In this document: one piece after another, positions 18,238 to 28,203 of the stretch
How positions within the stretch are numbered: position 1 is the stretch's first letter
Layout of the letters: each line of letters opens with the position of its first letter
Source: an uncultured Halieaceae bacterium
GTDB lineage: Bacteria; Pseudomonadota; Gammaproteobacteria; Pseudomonadales; Halieaceae
Direction of reading: 5' to 3'
Length of the DNA: 64,000 nucleotides
Assembly: GCA_938074045.1 (NCBI GenBank)
Contig: CALJGI010000002.1
Coordinates: 62,001 to 126,000, forward strand
Position numbers and translations under genes: made by a program
The notes under the pieces: generated by a model
What the model was told of the DNA's origin: nothing
What the model saw: the letters and a program-made list of their open reading frames with translations, nothing else
The model's database searches: none

Positions 18238-19818
18238 ATGAGCCAGGAATCTGGCACGTCGCTGGACACTTACTCGACAAATCACGAAATTGGTCAGGAC
18301 AATGTCAGATTTCTCGGGCTGGATGTACACAACCCGGTATTCCTGATCTCTGGCACTCTGATCGTTGCGTTTGTCGTATTTACCCTCATATTTCCTGATC
18401 AGGCTGCAGTCTATTTCGGCGAACTGCGGCCCTGGATAACAGCCAAATTCGACTGGGTGTTTATGTACTCGGCCAACTTCTTTGTACTGTTCTGTATAGC
18501 GCTGATATTTTCGCCCCTTGGCCGTATTCGGCTTGGTGGCCCCGACGCCCGCCCCCAGTATTCTTTTTTGAGCTGGGTGGCCATGCTGTTCGCCGCGGGC
18601 ATAGGTATCGGCATCATGTTCTATGCCGTCCTGGAACCCATGAACCACTTTTTGAAACCAGCGCTGGGCATGGAATACGCCACCGACGATGCGGCACGTG
18701 AATTCGCATTGGCAGCCACGGTATATCACTGGGCGTTGCACCCCTGGGCCATCTATTCGGTAGTTGGGCTGGCCCTCGGTTTTTTCTGCTTCAACAAGGG
18801 TCTACCGCTGGTGATTCGCTCAACATTTTATCCCCTGTTGGGCGAACGTATCTGGGGCTGGCCCGGGCATATCATCGACATTCTCGCGGTACTCGCAACC
18901 ATGTTTGGTCTTGCCACCTCATTGGGTTTCGGTGCCGAACAGGCAGCCGGTGGGCTCAGTTACCTGTACGGCATCAGTGCCGGCGGATTTGTGAACATCG
19001 TTGTAGTGGCTGTTATCACGCTGATCGCGCTGATTTCGGTTATGCGGGGTCTTGACGGCGGCATCAAGAAACTCAGTGAAATAAACATGATCATTGCGCT
19101 GTTTCTGGGCTTGTTCGTCCTGTGGATGGGCTCCACCACAGAGAGCCTGATCAACATCTTTGATAATACTGTGACATATGTACGCTACTTGCCGGCACTC
19201 AGTGAGTGGCGTGGCCGCGATGACTATTACTACATGCACGATTGGACGACATTTTATTGGTCGTGGTGGGTAGCATTTTCGCCTTTTGTCGGCATGTTTA
19301 TCGCACGCATTTCCATGGGCCGCACGGTACGGCAATACATGCTGGGAACCATGTTGGCACCATCTTTTATCTTTATGGCCTGGATGACGGTGTTCGGCGG
19401 GTTTGCGATGGACCAGTATGTGACAGACGGTTACACCGGTGTCGTCGACACGGTTCAGAACTGGCAACCCGAGCTGTCACTTTTTGCCTTTCTGGCGGAG
19501 CTGCCCCTGAGCGGACTAACCTCGGTTATCGGTATCATTCTGGTGCTGGTATTTTTCGTCACCTCTATGGATTCGGGGTCCTTGATTGTGGACACAATGA
19601 CCGCTGGCGGTAAGATCCAGACCCCGGTGGCACAGCGTATTTTCTGGTGTGTATTCCTTGGCTTGCTGGGTGCCGCTCTTCTGCTGGGTGGTGGCCTCGC
19701 CTCACTACAAGCACTGGCACTTACCACCGGTTTTCCCTTCTGCATCATCATGGTGTTTATGTGCTTCAGCACCTTGAAGGGTATGGTGGAGGAATACAGA
19801 AGCGAATCAAAGGGCTGA
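18238..19818 (+). CDS. BCCT-family transporter (betaine/carnitine/choline type)
   Basis: Secondary carrier for a trimethylammonium-type compound. The 526 residues contain twelve hydrophobic segments and the family glycine stretch GIGIGIMFYAVLEP, which forms part of the sodium/substrate path. The signature WSWWVAFSPFVGMFIARIS carries the tryptophans that cage quaternary ammonium groups. No long cytoplasmic C-terminal osmosensor domain is present, so it is more likely a nutrient-uptake carrier than an osmoregulated one. GGAG lies eight bases ahead of the ATG. Candidate substrates are glycine betaine, choline, carnitine or DMSP. The two MttB/dimethylglycine-dehydrogenase pairs downstream make glycine betaine the leading guess, but that is inference. 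Confidence 0.9.
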   Translation: MSQESGTSLDTYSTNHEIGQDNVRFLGLDVHNPVFLISGTLIVAFVVFTLIFPDQAAVYFGELRPWITAKFDWVFMYSANFFVLFCIALIFSPLGRIRLGGPDARPQYSFLSWVAMLFAAGIGIGIMFYAVLEPMNHFLKPALGMEYATDDAAREFALAATVYHWALHPWAIYSVVGLALGFFCFNKGLPLVIRSTFYPLLGERIWGWPGHIIDILAVLATMFGLATSLGFGAEQAAGGLSYLYGISAGGFVNIVVVAVITLIALISVMRGLDGGIKKLSEINMIIALFLGLFVLWMGSTTESLINIFDNTVTYVRYLPALSEWRGRDDYYYMHDWTTFYWSWWVAFSPFVGMFIARISMGRTVRQYMLGTMLAPSFIFMAWMTVFGGFAMDQYVTDGYTGVVDTVQNWQPELSLFAFLAELPLSGLTSVIGIILVLVFFVTSMDSGSLIVDTMTAGGKIQTPVAQRIFWCVFLGLLGAALLLGGGLASLQALALTTGFPFCIIMVFMCFSTLKGMVEEYRSESKG

Positions 19819-19863
19819 TGTAGCGTCATTTGAGAGAATTCACGCTACAAGTATACTGACCCG

Positions 19864-20862
19864 ATGAAGCAGCTACTAACCCTGATTTTTGTACTCGGAA
19901 TGGGCGCGGTCACCTCCCAGGCCACGGAGCCCGACACCATCCTGCATCTGGTGTGCACATCGGGAGATGGCGACTCACCACAGGGAATCTCCAGCCGAGA
20001 GTTTGCCGAAGAAATCGCACAAACATCCAACGGCCGTATCAGGGTGAACGTGTTCTACCAGAATGAGCTGGGCGGACAGAACGAACTGCTCGATCAGCTG
20101 ATGAAGGGCAATGTGCATTTTATGCTCGAGTGGCCTCTTACCGCCTACGACCAACGCCTGGCCCTCGGTTTTCTTCCCTACCTCGTTATCGGCTGGGAAG
20201 ACGCCTTTACAGCCTTTGATGAAGGCGGCTGGCTACGCGATTTGATCGACCCCCTGTTTGAGGAAAATGGCCTCAAGTTTCTGGGCCCATACCCCGAAGG
20301 CTTCGGTGGCATCGGCACCCGGGGCAGGTACGCAACCAATGTTGCCGATGCCCAGGGTATCAAGGTGCGCTCGCAAACCATTTTTCCACTTCCTCAAACT
20401 ATGAAAGCCATGGGGTTTGAAGCTGTTCCAATCGATTGGTCTGAGGTATACACCTCCATCCAGACCGGTGTCGTGGATGGCGACTCGGGCAACGTCATCT
20501 ATTGGGACTATGAATACTTTGGTGACGTGCTGGATTATTTCGTCCACAGCAAACAAAACTTTGCCTTCAGCATTCTCTCCATGAATTTCGCCACCTGGGA
20601 TGCGCTGGACTCTGCAGATCAGCGGGTCATTGGAACGGCCGCCTCCAACATGATGACCCGACAATTCGCGGCGGCACGTGCTGAGGACGAAAAATGGATT
20701 CGCACCGCACAAGAGAATGGCATGGAATATATCGTCCCCAGTGATGCGGAAATGGCCGCTTGGGTAAAAAAAGTGCGTGCCGAAATCTGGCCACTGGCGG
20801 AGGAAGCGTACGGCAGTGAAATCATGGATAAAATTCGCGCCAATGCATCGGCACCACAATGA
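19864..20862 (+). CDS. TRAP transporter substrate-binding protein, DctP family
   Basis: Periplasmic receptor of a tripartite ATP-independent transporter. The 332-residue protein has a signal peptide (LLTLIFVLGMGAVTSQA), then the DctP fold: NGRIRVNVFYQNELGGQNEL, the conserved arginine region in GIKVRSQTI that usually ion-pairs with a carboxylate, and GVVDGDSG. It is first in an overlapping dctPQM operon (ATGA overlap with the next gene). The binding residues suggest an organic acid ligand. Which one cannot be read from the sequence, although the neighbouring BCCT gene, 45 bases upstream, hints at co-regulation. Confidence 0.9.
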   Translation: MKQLLTLIFVLGMGAVTSQATEPDTILHLVCTSGDGDSPQGISSREFAEEIAQTSNGRIRVNVFYQNELGGQNELLDQLMKGNVHFMLEWPLTAYDQRLALGFLPYLVIGWEDAFTAFDEGGWLRDLIDPLFEENGLKFLGPYPEGFGGIGTRGRYATNVADAQGIKVRSQTIFPLPQTMKAMGFEAVPIDWSEVYTSIQTGVVDGDSGNVIYWDYEYFGDVLDYFVHSKQNFAFSILSMNFATWDALDSADQRVIGTAASNMMTRQFAAARAEDEKWIRTAQENGMEYIVPSDAEMAAWVKKVRAEIWPLAEEAYGSEIMDKIRANASAPQ

Positions 20863-21365
20863 AAACGCTGATTTCATCAATTAATCGCATAGACCAGATT
20901 CTGGCACTGTTGCTACTGCCATTAGTGGTGATTCTTAGCCTGGCAGTAGCGGGTCTTATGGTGACTGGCATCTTTACACGCTCGGTGTTGGGTTCGCCGC
21001 TGCTTGGTCTGGAGGAGGTTATCCTTCTGGCGGTTATGTGGGTGTATATGGTGGGAGCTGCCCTCGCCTCCCGGGACCGCACCCACCTTCGCGCTGACTT
21101 TGTGAATGTTTTCGTTACCGATGATGTGCTGCGCAATCGTCTGCATACCGTGGCTCATCTCATATCCACCGTGATGGTCATTGCATTTGCAATCTGGAGT
21201 CTCGATCTTCTGATGTGGGGTCTGGACAAGCGGCAGGCGACAACCGCTCTACAAATACCCCTGTTTCTGGCCCAGGGCAGTATGTTTTTTGCCAGCGTGT
21301 TAATGCTGTTCTATGTGCTGCGGGATCTTCTGCTTACCGTATCCGGTGAAGGGGCGGATTCCTGA
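20859..21365 (+). CDS. TRAP transporter small permease, DctQ family
   Basis: Four-helix membrane subunit that pairs with the large permease. The 168 residues show hydrophobic helices at about 15-38, 48-68, 90-112 and 130-152, with the family segment PLLGLEEVILLAVMWVYMVG and a following arginine/histidine pair (RDRTHLRADF). Its ATG overlaps the dctP stop by four bases and its stop overlaps the dctM start by one base, so the three subunits are translationally coupled. Confidence 0.88.
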   Translation: MKTLISSINRIDQILALLLLPLVVILSLAVAGLMVTGIFTRSVLGSPLLGLEEVILLAVMWVYMVGAALASRDRTHLRADFVNVFVTDDVLRNRLHTVAHLISTVMVIAFAIWSLDLLMWGLDKRQATTALQIPLFLAQGSMFFASVLMLFYVLRDLLLTVSGEGADS

Positions 21366-22654
21366 TGGGCGCGCTTCTGGCTATTGCTGTCGTCATTGTA
21401 TGTATGCTGATCGGCGTGCCAGTGGTGTTTTCCTTCGCAGCCATGACGCTTGCGCTGGTAATTTTCTACGACGTCAGCCTGTCATTTGTTATGACCACCG
21501 GGTTCTGGTCGATTAATTCAATGATCCTGGTGGCTCTGCCCCTGTTTATCATGACCGGTTACCTCATGCAGGCTGGTGGAATGGCAGCCCGCCTGGTCCG
21601 TTTTGTTGAGGAACTGGTCGGACGATCGCGAAGTGGCATGGGTTCATCCATGGTGATTGCATGCGGCATTTTTGGTGCGATCTCCGGTACGGCGTCTGCG
21701 GCTGTCGCCTCCATCGGCACAATAATGACCGACCCGATGGAGGAGCATGGCTACGACCGCTCCTATACGTGTGCGCTACTTGGAATTTCTTCACTATTGG
21801 GGCTGTTGATCCCACCAAGTATTACCATGATTCTCTACGCTGTGGTTACTCAGCAGTCTGTGGCCGCCTGTTTTCTGGCGACCATTGGCCCGGGATTGTT
21901 GTTGATTATTGCGCTGATCATGTTGAACAAATTCAATGTTCGTCGCATGGGTGGTGACGCGGAAGACAAACCTCAACGTAGCCTGGCCGCTATCAGTCGG
22001 GCCGGCTGGCAGGCCCTGCCTGCCTTGCTGATTCCATTTCTGATTCTTGGCGGTATTTATGGCGGCGTATTCACTCCCACTGAAGCCGCAGCAATCTCTG
22101 TTGTCTACGCGATTCCCGTGGGCTGGTTCGTGTACCGGGAACTGGATGCCCGCAAGGTAGCACGCGCTTTAATCGATGCCGCTACTACGACCGGCGTCAT
22201 CATGATAATTCTGGTGTTCTCCTTTGTTGCCAGCCGGATATTCACCTTGGAACGTATACCACAGGAGCTGACCGCCCTATTGATGGACTCGTTTCAGAAC
22301 AAATACCTGGTCCTGTTGGCGGTAAACATTCTGTTGATCATGCTCGGGATGATCATGGACGACGTAAGCGTGGTAGCCATTGTCAGCCCATTGCTGCTGC
22401 CGGTTATGCAAAGTATCGGCATTGACCCGATCCAGTTTGCAGCGATAGTGGGAACCAGCGTAGTGATCGGCTGCAACAGTCCGCCGATGGCGCCCATCCT
22501 TTATATGAGCTGTCGGGTATGCGATGTGGGCATTACCAAAGTCACACGCCCCGCACTTGGCTTTATCGCTTTCGCTGCGCTGCCGGTGATGTTGGTCACG
22601 ACGTACTGGCCGGATCTATCGCTCTTTCTTCCGCGTTACTTCGGCTATATGTAA
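21365..22654 (+). CDS. TRAP transporter large permease, DctM family
   Basis: Sodium-driven large membrane subunit of the TRAP system. The 429 residues carry about twelve helices and repeated family features: ALPLFIMTGYLMQAGG near the start, a glycine/serine stretch GAISGTASAAVASIG, LIPPSITMILYAVVT, GVFTPTEAAAISVVYA and, in the second half, a matching NSPPMAPILYMS. This is the standard DctM architecture (IT superfamily). It ends the operon and faces a sulfotransferase gene across about 30 bases in which I see no strong terminator. Confidence 0.91.
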   Translation: MGALLAIAVVIVCMLIGVPVVFSFAAMTLALVIFYDVSLSFVMTTGFWSINSMILVALPLFIMTGYLMQAGGMAARLVRFVEELVGRSRSGMGSSMVIACGIFGAISGTASAAVASIGTIMTDPMEEHGYDRSYTCALLGISSLLGLLIPPSITMILYAVVTQQSVAACFLATIGPGLLLIIALIMLNKFNVRRMGGDAEDKPQRSLAAISRAGWQALPALLIPFLILGGIYGGVFTPTEAAAISVVYAIPVGWFVYRELDARKVARALIDAATTTGVIMIILVFSFVASRIFTLERIPQELTALLMDSFQNKYLVLLAVNILLIMLGMIMDDVSVVAIVSPLLLPVMQSIGIDPIQFAAIVGTSVVIGCNSPPMAPILYMSCRVCDVGITKVTRPALGFIAFAALPVMLVTTYWPDLSLFLPRYFGYM

Positions 22655-22685
22655 CGTATTGGTCTCAGGTACGGATATCGAATAG

Positions 22686-23312
22686 CTATTCAAAATCGTA
22701 GTCGAACACGCGTAAATCCTCGGCATAAAACTCACCCACCAGCTCGCGTAACTCTTCGTCATAAAAGTCGGAATATACCGCATGCTCTGAGGCGTTTTTT
22801 TGCTCAAGTGTCGAGCTTGGTAATCCCAGCCGGGACATTACTTCATCCAGGGATGTCTGCAATGCTTCATACCTGCCAACGTAATCAACCGCCAGTTTAT
22901 TCTGACTGTCAATCAATAGCTTTACCTGAGGCCTAACCAACACACGCTCACGAAAACGCGGGCGGGATAGAGACAATTTCATCCACTGTAGTTCATTGTG
23001 TGGAAATGACGGATTATCCCGATTTAAAAAGTGGCATATAGAAACAAAGCGATCATAGGGATTGCGTACGATCGCGAATTTGAAGTAACTATCCCAGAGA
23101 GATTGCCCAAAAAAAGGACGAATTTCCTGCGCTGTAATGTGCCCATGCTGGATACGGGCAATGGCAGGAATAGGTGACGCCTGTTTACCAAACAACATCT
23201 GCTGTTCCCAATCATCACTTCCCATATAAGGGCGCAGTAGAGCTCGCACTGAGTGTGTTGCCGTTTTTGGAACAGCAAAAAATATAAACCGCTGGCGATT
23301 GGAGACGATCAC
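22686..23312 (-). CDS. Sulfotransferase, family 2 (PF03567-like)
   Basis: Predicted to transfer a sulfuryl group from PAPS. The 208-residue protein has the 5'-phosphosulfate loop AVPKTATHSVR near residue 13 and the 3'-phosphate motif IVRNPYDRFVS near residue 80, as in heparan/chondroitin-type bacterial sulfotransferases. Its start overlaps the stop of the TPR-sulfotransferase gene by four bases, so both are made from one mRNA. The acceptor is unknown; a carbohydrate, lipid or small molecule are all possible. No PAPS synthesis genes are in the window. Confidence 0.8.
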   Translation of the reverse strand: MIVSNRQRFIFFAVPKTATHSVRALLRPYMGSDDWEQQMLFGKQASPIPAIARIQHGHITAQEIRPFFGQSLWDSYFKFAIVRNPYDRFVSICHFLNRDNPSFPHNELQWMKLSLSRPRFRERVLVRPQVKLLIDSQNKLAVDYVGRYEALQTSLDEVMSRLGLPSSTLEQKNASEHAVYSDFYDEELRELVGEFYAEDLRVFDYDFE

Positions 23313-25309
23313 GTCGCAGTGATAGGGTAACGCTGCAGCAGATCCTGCCCCAGTGCTTCAATCAAAGGCTGCAGCTTGGTCTCATAGTGACGCCACTGCT
23401 CCAGCTGAGTGTTATATATCGGCTGTCGAACCTGCTCGGAGCTTGGAGTCCGCACATTGCGTTCGGTTTTATGAAACTCCAGGCAGGACTTTTCAAATGG
23501 CAGATGCAGAAATTCCAGCATACGCCGCACCTCTGACTCCAGATCAGCCACCACGTCTTCATGCTGTACCCGCAATACAAAGCCAGGCAACACCTCATCC
23601 CAGTGATCCATAAGCTCTACATAGGTTTTGTAGTATGTGCCTATTTCTGTAAGGCCGTAGGTAAATTCCTGACCCTCTGCAAACAATTGCTTGAAACCGC
23701 TGAAGCAACAGGACATCGGGTGTCGACGAGCATCAATAATTTTGGCATTGGGTAAGATCAGCTTGATCAGCCCAATATGAAGGAAGTTGTTGGGCATCTT
23801 GTCGATAAAGTATGGTGCTTCCTGACGAAAAACCCGGGTATCGTCCAGAAATTGCTGTCCGAACCGTTGGAAGTAATCCAGATCCAGGTCCGCCAAAACC
23901 GCCGGGTATTGCGGTTCTTCACCCTCTTTGGGCACAGCCCGACCTCTGAGTCGCCGTGCCAGATTGAGCACATTCGGTAGCTCCAGGGTGCCGTCAATTT
24001 GGGAATGAGAAGCCAGAATCTGCTCCAACAAGGTTGAGCCCGCTCGCGGTAATCCAACGATAAAAATTGGGTCGGGGGCATCACAGCCTACACCCTCACG
24101 CTCAGAAAACAGTGCTGAAGTGCACACAGTCTTTTGCCTGGCCGCCCGGGCCTTGATATCAGGTGCACTGTACATCAGCAGTCGGCGGTTGATGGCATTG
24201 CCCCGTTCGTAAAAATCAAAAGAGGATTCATACTCACCCAGATCCTCCAGGGCCTTGCCCAAGGCAAAACAAAAATGAACGCGATCTGTTTCTGTGGTAC
24301 TGCTGCGCTGCTCATAATCTCGCATATGGGCTAACTCAGCGTCGGTGAATCGATAGGTCTTGGTATTCGCCAGGCTCCAGAACGCGTCGCCAAAATCGGG
24401 GAACTGCGCATAGAGTTGTTGATATGCTGCAACAGACGCCTCTATGTTTCCCGCAGTTTTTTCGGCATGCCCAAGCAAAAGCAGCGCATTTTTCCTGTTA
24501 TGTCCAGCTTCTATCAGCTCTCTATATATTCTAATCGCTCCCCGGGTATCTCCCACTCCCAGTCGTGTGGCACCAGTCAGTAATTTGAATTCCAGATTTT
24601 CGGGATGCTCTTCACTCAGGGCGCTCGCGTATTGATCCGCCATCGCAAATTTCTGTCGTTTGAGCAAAATATTGACCAGATCGAAGCGAGCACCAACGTG
24701 CTTCGGTTCAAATGCAACGGCGCTATCCAGAAAAAACTCGGCATCATCAATAATCTTTGCGCGGTCAGCAATCTCGGCGAGAAGTCGCAAGGCTTCAACG
24801 TGCTGTTTGTTTTTGCTCAGAAAGTGACGACAGACTTTGTCAGCACTCTCCAGATTGCCCTGGTTGAGGTAGCTGCGCACCGCGAGCAGTGCTTCGGGCA
24901 TTTGCTCCAACTCGGTAACACGCGCCTCAGCGATTTGCTGGTTCCTGACATCCCCAACCATCCGATACAGCATCACCAGCGGGCGCCAGCTACTCAACAG
25001 CGCAGGATCTCGCTTGACCGCTTCCACATATCCGGCAATCGCTTTATCCGAGTTACGACCAGCCACATGCACATGGCCCAACTCCTGATAAGCCCTGACA
25101 TGGTCGGGACTAGATGCGAGTAGCGCTTGTAGTACTTCAAGTGCTTCGCCGCGTCTATCTAGGCTGCGCAGACACACCGCCCTGACATATAGAGCGCGGG
25201 GCTCGGCAGCTTCGTCTAGTGCTTCTGTATCGAGCAGGGACAGGACTTCAACGTACTTTCCCTGTTGTGCCAGCGCTTCAGCTTGTTCGATCGTTTGCAT
25301 GGAATACAT
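23309..25309 (-). CDS. TPR-repeat sulfotransferase
   Basis: Large protein of 666 residues. About residues 1-330 are tetratricopeptide repeats (for example AYQELGHVHVAGRNSDKAIA and LLLLGHAEKTAGNIEASVAA). About 400-660 form a sulfotransferase domain with the PAPS loop FIVGLPRAGSTLLEQIL, the conserved PYFIDKMPNNF and a 3'-phosphate region ARRHPMSCCFSGFKQLF. TPR-sulfotransferases of this kind are abundant in marine gammaproteobacteria, often next to TonB receptors, as here. The TPR part probably presents a protein or peptide partner. ATG 25309 is used; a second ATG three codons later is equally plausible. Acceptor unknown. Confidence 0.82.
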   Translation of the reverse strand: MYSMQTIEQAEALAQQGKYVEVLSLLDTEALDEAAEPRALYVRAVCLRSLDRRGEALEVLQALLASSPDHVRAYQELGHVHVAGRNSDKAIAGYVEAVKRDPALLSSWRPLVMLYRMVGDVRNQQIAEARVTELEQMPEALLAVRSYLNQGNLESADKVCRHFLSKNKQHVEALRLLAEIADRAKIIDDAEFFLDSAVAFEPKHVGARFDLVNILLKRQKFAMADQYASALSEEHPENLEFKLLTGATRLGVGDTRGAIRIYRELIEAGHNRKNALLLLGHAEKTAGNIEASVAAYQQLYAQFPDFGDAFWSLANTKTYRFTDAELAHMRDYEQRSSTTETDRVHFCFALGKALEDLGEYESSFDFYERGNAINRRLLMYSAPDIKARAARQKTVCTSALFSEREGVGCDAPDPIFIVGLPRAGSTLLEQILASHSQIDGTLELPNVLNLARRLRGRAVPKEGEEPQYPAVLADLDLDYFQRFGQQFLDDTRVFRQEAPYFIDKMPNNFLHIGLIKLILPNAKIIDARRHPMSCCFSGFKQLFAEGQEFTYGLTEIGTYYKTYVELMDHWDEVLPGFVLRVQHEDVVADLESEVRRMLEFLHLPFEKSCLEFHKTERNVRTPSSEQVRQPIYNTQLEQWRHYETKLQPLIEALGQDLLQRYPITAT

Positions 25310-25378
25310 TCATCATGAAAGGGTCGCAATTCTACTACAGACAGGGATTGTTAAAAGAAAATCAGTATGTCAGCCAAC

Positions 25379-25406
25379 AAAAAAGGCGAGCCCGCGGGCT
25401 CGCCTT
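25379..25406 (-). terminator. Rho-independent terminator of the TonB-dependent receptor gene
   Basis: A perfect palindrome of 24 bases (25383-25406, core GGCGAGCCC/GGGCTCGCC) is followed on the minus strand by six T residues (25384-25379). It lies about 20 bases after the receptor stop codon and before the TPR-sulfotransferase start, so it should largely separate the two transcription units. Confidence 0.85.
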
Positions 25407-25428
25407 GAGGGTACAGCTTTAACACAGA

Positions 25429-28203
25429 TCAGTCGAAGGTATACCGCAGACGCATACCAGCCGTCATGGGTCGATTGGTCGACACCGTGGGCACATAATC
25501 CAAAGTAGAGATATGTGTGATCGCCCGCTCATCTGTGATGTTGTCGATAAAAACTTCTACGCCAAGGTTATCCTTGGTAAACCCCGCCGCAACATTGATA
25601 AGCGTGTAATCTTCCTGCACATAGCGCCCGTTCTTGAAGAACTGACCATCAGCCGTCAAACCAAAGGTATCAGGCAGCGCCGTCGCCGTTGAACTGGCAC
25701 CGAAGGTTCCACCTTCATTTTTGATCTTCAGCCCAGTGCCCTTGCCATAGACCCGTCTTGCCACGTCTTCCGCCAGGTAGGCATTACCGACGATACCGGC
25801 CAGGCTTTCATCGGTGTAAGCCAGGGCTGCCTGAATGTAAGCATTGGCGCCCATCGCCTTCCATTCAAAATCATAGCGAGCGCGGACATTGAAAGAGAAG
25901 TCACCTGTGTATGGAAGAGAGCTCCCTTCGGGTACTGCGACCCCCTTCAATTGTTCATTCAAACGGGTAATTTCCGAGTCAACCCATGCGGCAGCGCCTG
26001 AAATAGTGAGATTGTCTGTTACCAGCCAGGTGTAATCGAGGTCGATCCCTTGAACCTCGGCATCACCTACGTTCTCAATAAATACCAGGAATGCCACGTT
26101 AGATGGGTCAAATCGAGACGTTTGCAAGTCATCAATTTCCGAGCGGTAGTAAGTAGCGTTTATTCGCACCGAACCATCAAAGAAATCACCCTTTACACCC
26201 AACTCCGTGTTAGTCATTTCGTCAGTCAAAGCGACTGCAGGCACGAAATAACCGTTAAAGGGGCCGGTTTGGTTGGCCGAGAAGGTACCTGCATTCCGGT
26301 TTGATACCGGCGGACGGAATCCTTCAGACCAGGTTGCAAACAGCATTACATCCTCGTTGATATGCCAATCCGCCGATACACGCATGATCGTATCAGATTG
26401 ATTCAACACCCCATCTGAACCCAATCCCGGAGCAGGAATACTGGTACCATCTACACCATTCACGAAGCCGGTTGAACCGATGTTCTTAAGGCGTTGCGTG
26501 ACGTGGTTGTCAAAGGAGTTGCCGTCACAACCGATCGTTCCATCGGCACGTGCCGCCTGGTGTGGACCGCCACCGCCTGCGCTTTCGGGTGAGAGCGTCA
26601 GGGGATCCACATTTTTACAAAAGAAAGAAGATCCCGTAGATCCCTGGAACTCGAAATCCAAATCGTAGTCACGAGCACCCAATCGCACCGAAATATCGTC
26701 AGTCATCTGGAAGGTCACTTCACCAAAATAAGCGATTTGATCTTCCTTACGAGTAAAGTCATTGACGAAGATGGTTGAATCTCCACGCGGATGCGTGTTG
26801 CCAACACCCTGGCGAGGACTATCTGTGGCGATTCCTCCACCGCCCCCCGGGGTCACAGCGACATCAAATCCCGCGCCGATCGCGCCGTCGTACTGAAATT
26901 CACCGGTAGAATTCGTGTCGATTTCATCGATAAATATACCCGCCGTGAAGCTGATTCGCTTATCGGGATCGCTTGATATGCGGAATTCGTGGGTCAGCCG
27001 CTCGTTAGTCGTATTGTCGACATAGCGCTTGGTGAAATCATGCAATTCAGAGGCGCCGCCATCAACATATGAATACGGTGACCCCAAATAATAGGCCTGA
27101 TACCCACCACCGAAGGTATACAGCGTATAGTCAATCACATTGAAGACCTCGCGATCGAGAAAGCCACCGGTATAAACGATATCCAGCTCGGCGATACGTC
27201 CATTCAATGTCCAGGTTGTCAGTCCAAATTCGTCATCGTTGCGATCAGGGGCATACAACTGAGAAGACTCGTCGTCCAGGACCGGACTATATTCCCATAC
27301 ACCTGACGTGCTGAGCTCCTGCTGAGCATGCTGAACCAGCATGTTCCAGTCGTCACTGATATCCCAGGCCAAACTGGCGCGACCACCGCGGAAGGTCGCC
27401 TGGTTCCAGTCTTCTTCAATCAGGGCACTATTGCCGACCCTGTTAACCTTGGCGGTCTGCGAGATCGAAGACGCACTGCTGATCTGATTGCGATTGATGG
27501 TGTTAATAAGTTGTTTGTCATCTAAATTCCAGCGCCCAGCGACGTTATCAATCCAGCCACCCTGGTCATCGGTATACATCACCACACGTGCAGCAACGTT
27601 GTCCGTCAATGGCAGGTTTACAAATGCTTCTACTGAAGTACTGGTTTCACCGCTCTTGGTGGCACTGAAAGTGCCATTAAAACCACCATAAAATTCGCCC
27701 TGCTCAGGCTTGTTGGTGATCATACGTACCGTACCTGACTGGGAGCTAGCACCGAACAAGGTGCCCTGTGGGCCAGGCAAAACCTCTACCCGCTGTATGT
27801 CGGCCGCATACACATCAAGGTTTCGGCCACCAAAAGCCACAGGTTGCTCGTCAAGGTAAAGAGCCACCTGGGGGGCAGAACCCTGCACAGACGAAACCGA
27901 GTTTTTAGACTGCTCGGTCGCCACACCGCGGATATATATTTCATTTCTTCCCGGGCCGCGACCCTGCTGTGTCACATTGGGTAGAAATTTGATGTACTCG
28001 TCGAACGTGGAGACACCCAACTGCTCCATTGTGTCACCATTTATGGCTTGTACCGCCACTGGGATATCCTGCATGCTTTCCGCACGCTTGGTTGCGGTTA
28101 CCACCACTTCTTCCAATTGCGCCGCGCCGGCTCCCGCCACAAGGGCAGTATTGGCAACGAACGCGGAAGCGATAGCGCAACTCAGTCTGGTTTTACGAAT
28201 CAT
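25429..28203 (-). CDS. TonB-dependent receptor, substrate unknown
   Basis: Outer-membrane gated channel of 924 residues. A signal peptide (IASAFVANTALVAGAGAAQ) is followed by a TonB box LEEVVVTATKRAE and the plug domain (about 45-170; RVEVLPGPQGTLFGASSQSG). A long 22-strand barrel follows, ending GMRLRYTFD with the aromatic/terminal signature of barrel insertion. The start is set by GGAGG five bases ahead of the ATG. The plug sequence belongs to the large iron-complex/unknown-substrate group (QDIPVAVQAI) common in OM60-type marine bacteria. The adjacent sulfotransferases and hydroxylase-like gene give no clear ligand. Confidence 0.92.
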   Translation of the reverse strand: MIRKTRLSCAIASAFVANTALVAGAGAAQLEEVVVTATKRAESMQDIPVAVQAINGDTMEQLGVSTFDEYIKFLPNVTQQGRGPGRNEIYIRGVATEQSKNSVSSVQGSAPQVALYLDEQPVAFGGRNLDVYAADIQRVEVLPGPQGTLFGASSQSGTVRMITNKPEQGEFYGGFNGTFSATKSGETSTSVEAFVNLPLTDNVAARVVMYTDDQGGWIDNVAGRWNLDDKQLINTINRNQISSASSISQTAKVNRVGNSALIEEDWNQATFRGGRASLAWDISDDWNMLVQHAQQELSTSGVWEYSPVLDDESSQLYAPDRNDDEFGLTTWTLNGRIAELDIVYTGGFLDREVFNVIDYTLYTFGGGYQAYYLGSPYSYVDGGASELHDFTKRYVDNTTNERLTHEFRISSDPDKRISFTAGIFIDEIDTNSTGEFQYDGAIGAGFDVAVTPGGGGGIATDSPRQGVGNTHPRGDSTIFVNDFTRKEDQIAYFGEVTFQMTDDISVRLGARDYDLDFEFQGSTGSSFFCKNVDPLTLSPESAGGGGPHQAARADGTIGCDGNSFDNHVTQRLKNIGSTGFVNGVDGTSIPAPGLGSDGVLNQSDTIMRVSADWHINEDVMLFATWSEGFRPPVSNRNAGTFSANQTGPFNGYFVPAVALTDEMTNTELGVKGDFFDGSVRINATYYRSEIDDLQTSRFDPSNVAFLVFIENVGDAEVQGIDLDYTWLVTDNLTISGAAAWVDSEITRLNEQLKGVAVPEGSSLPYTGDFSFNVRARYDFEWKAMGANAYIQAALAYTDESLAGIVGNAYLAEDVARRVYGKGTGLKIKNEGGTFGASSTATALPDTFGLTADGQFFKNGRYVQEDYTLINVAAGFTKDNLGVEVFIDNITDERAITHISTLDYVPTVSTNRPMTAGMRLRYTFD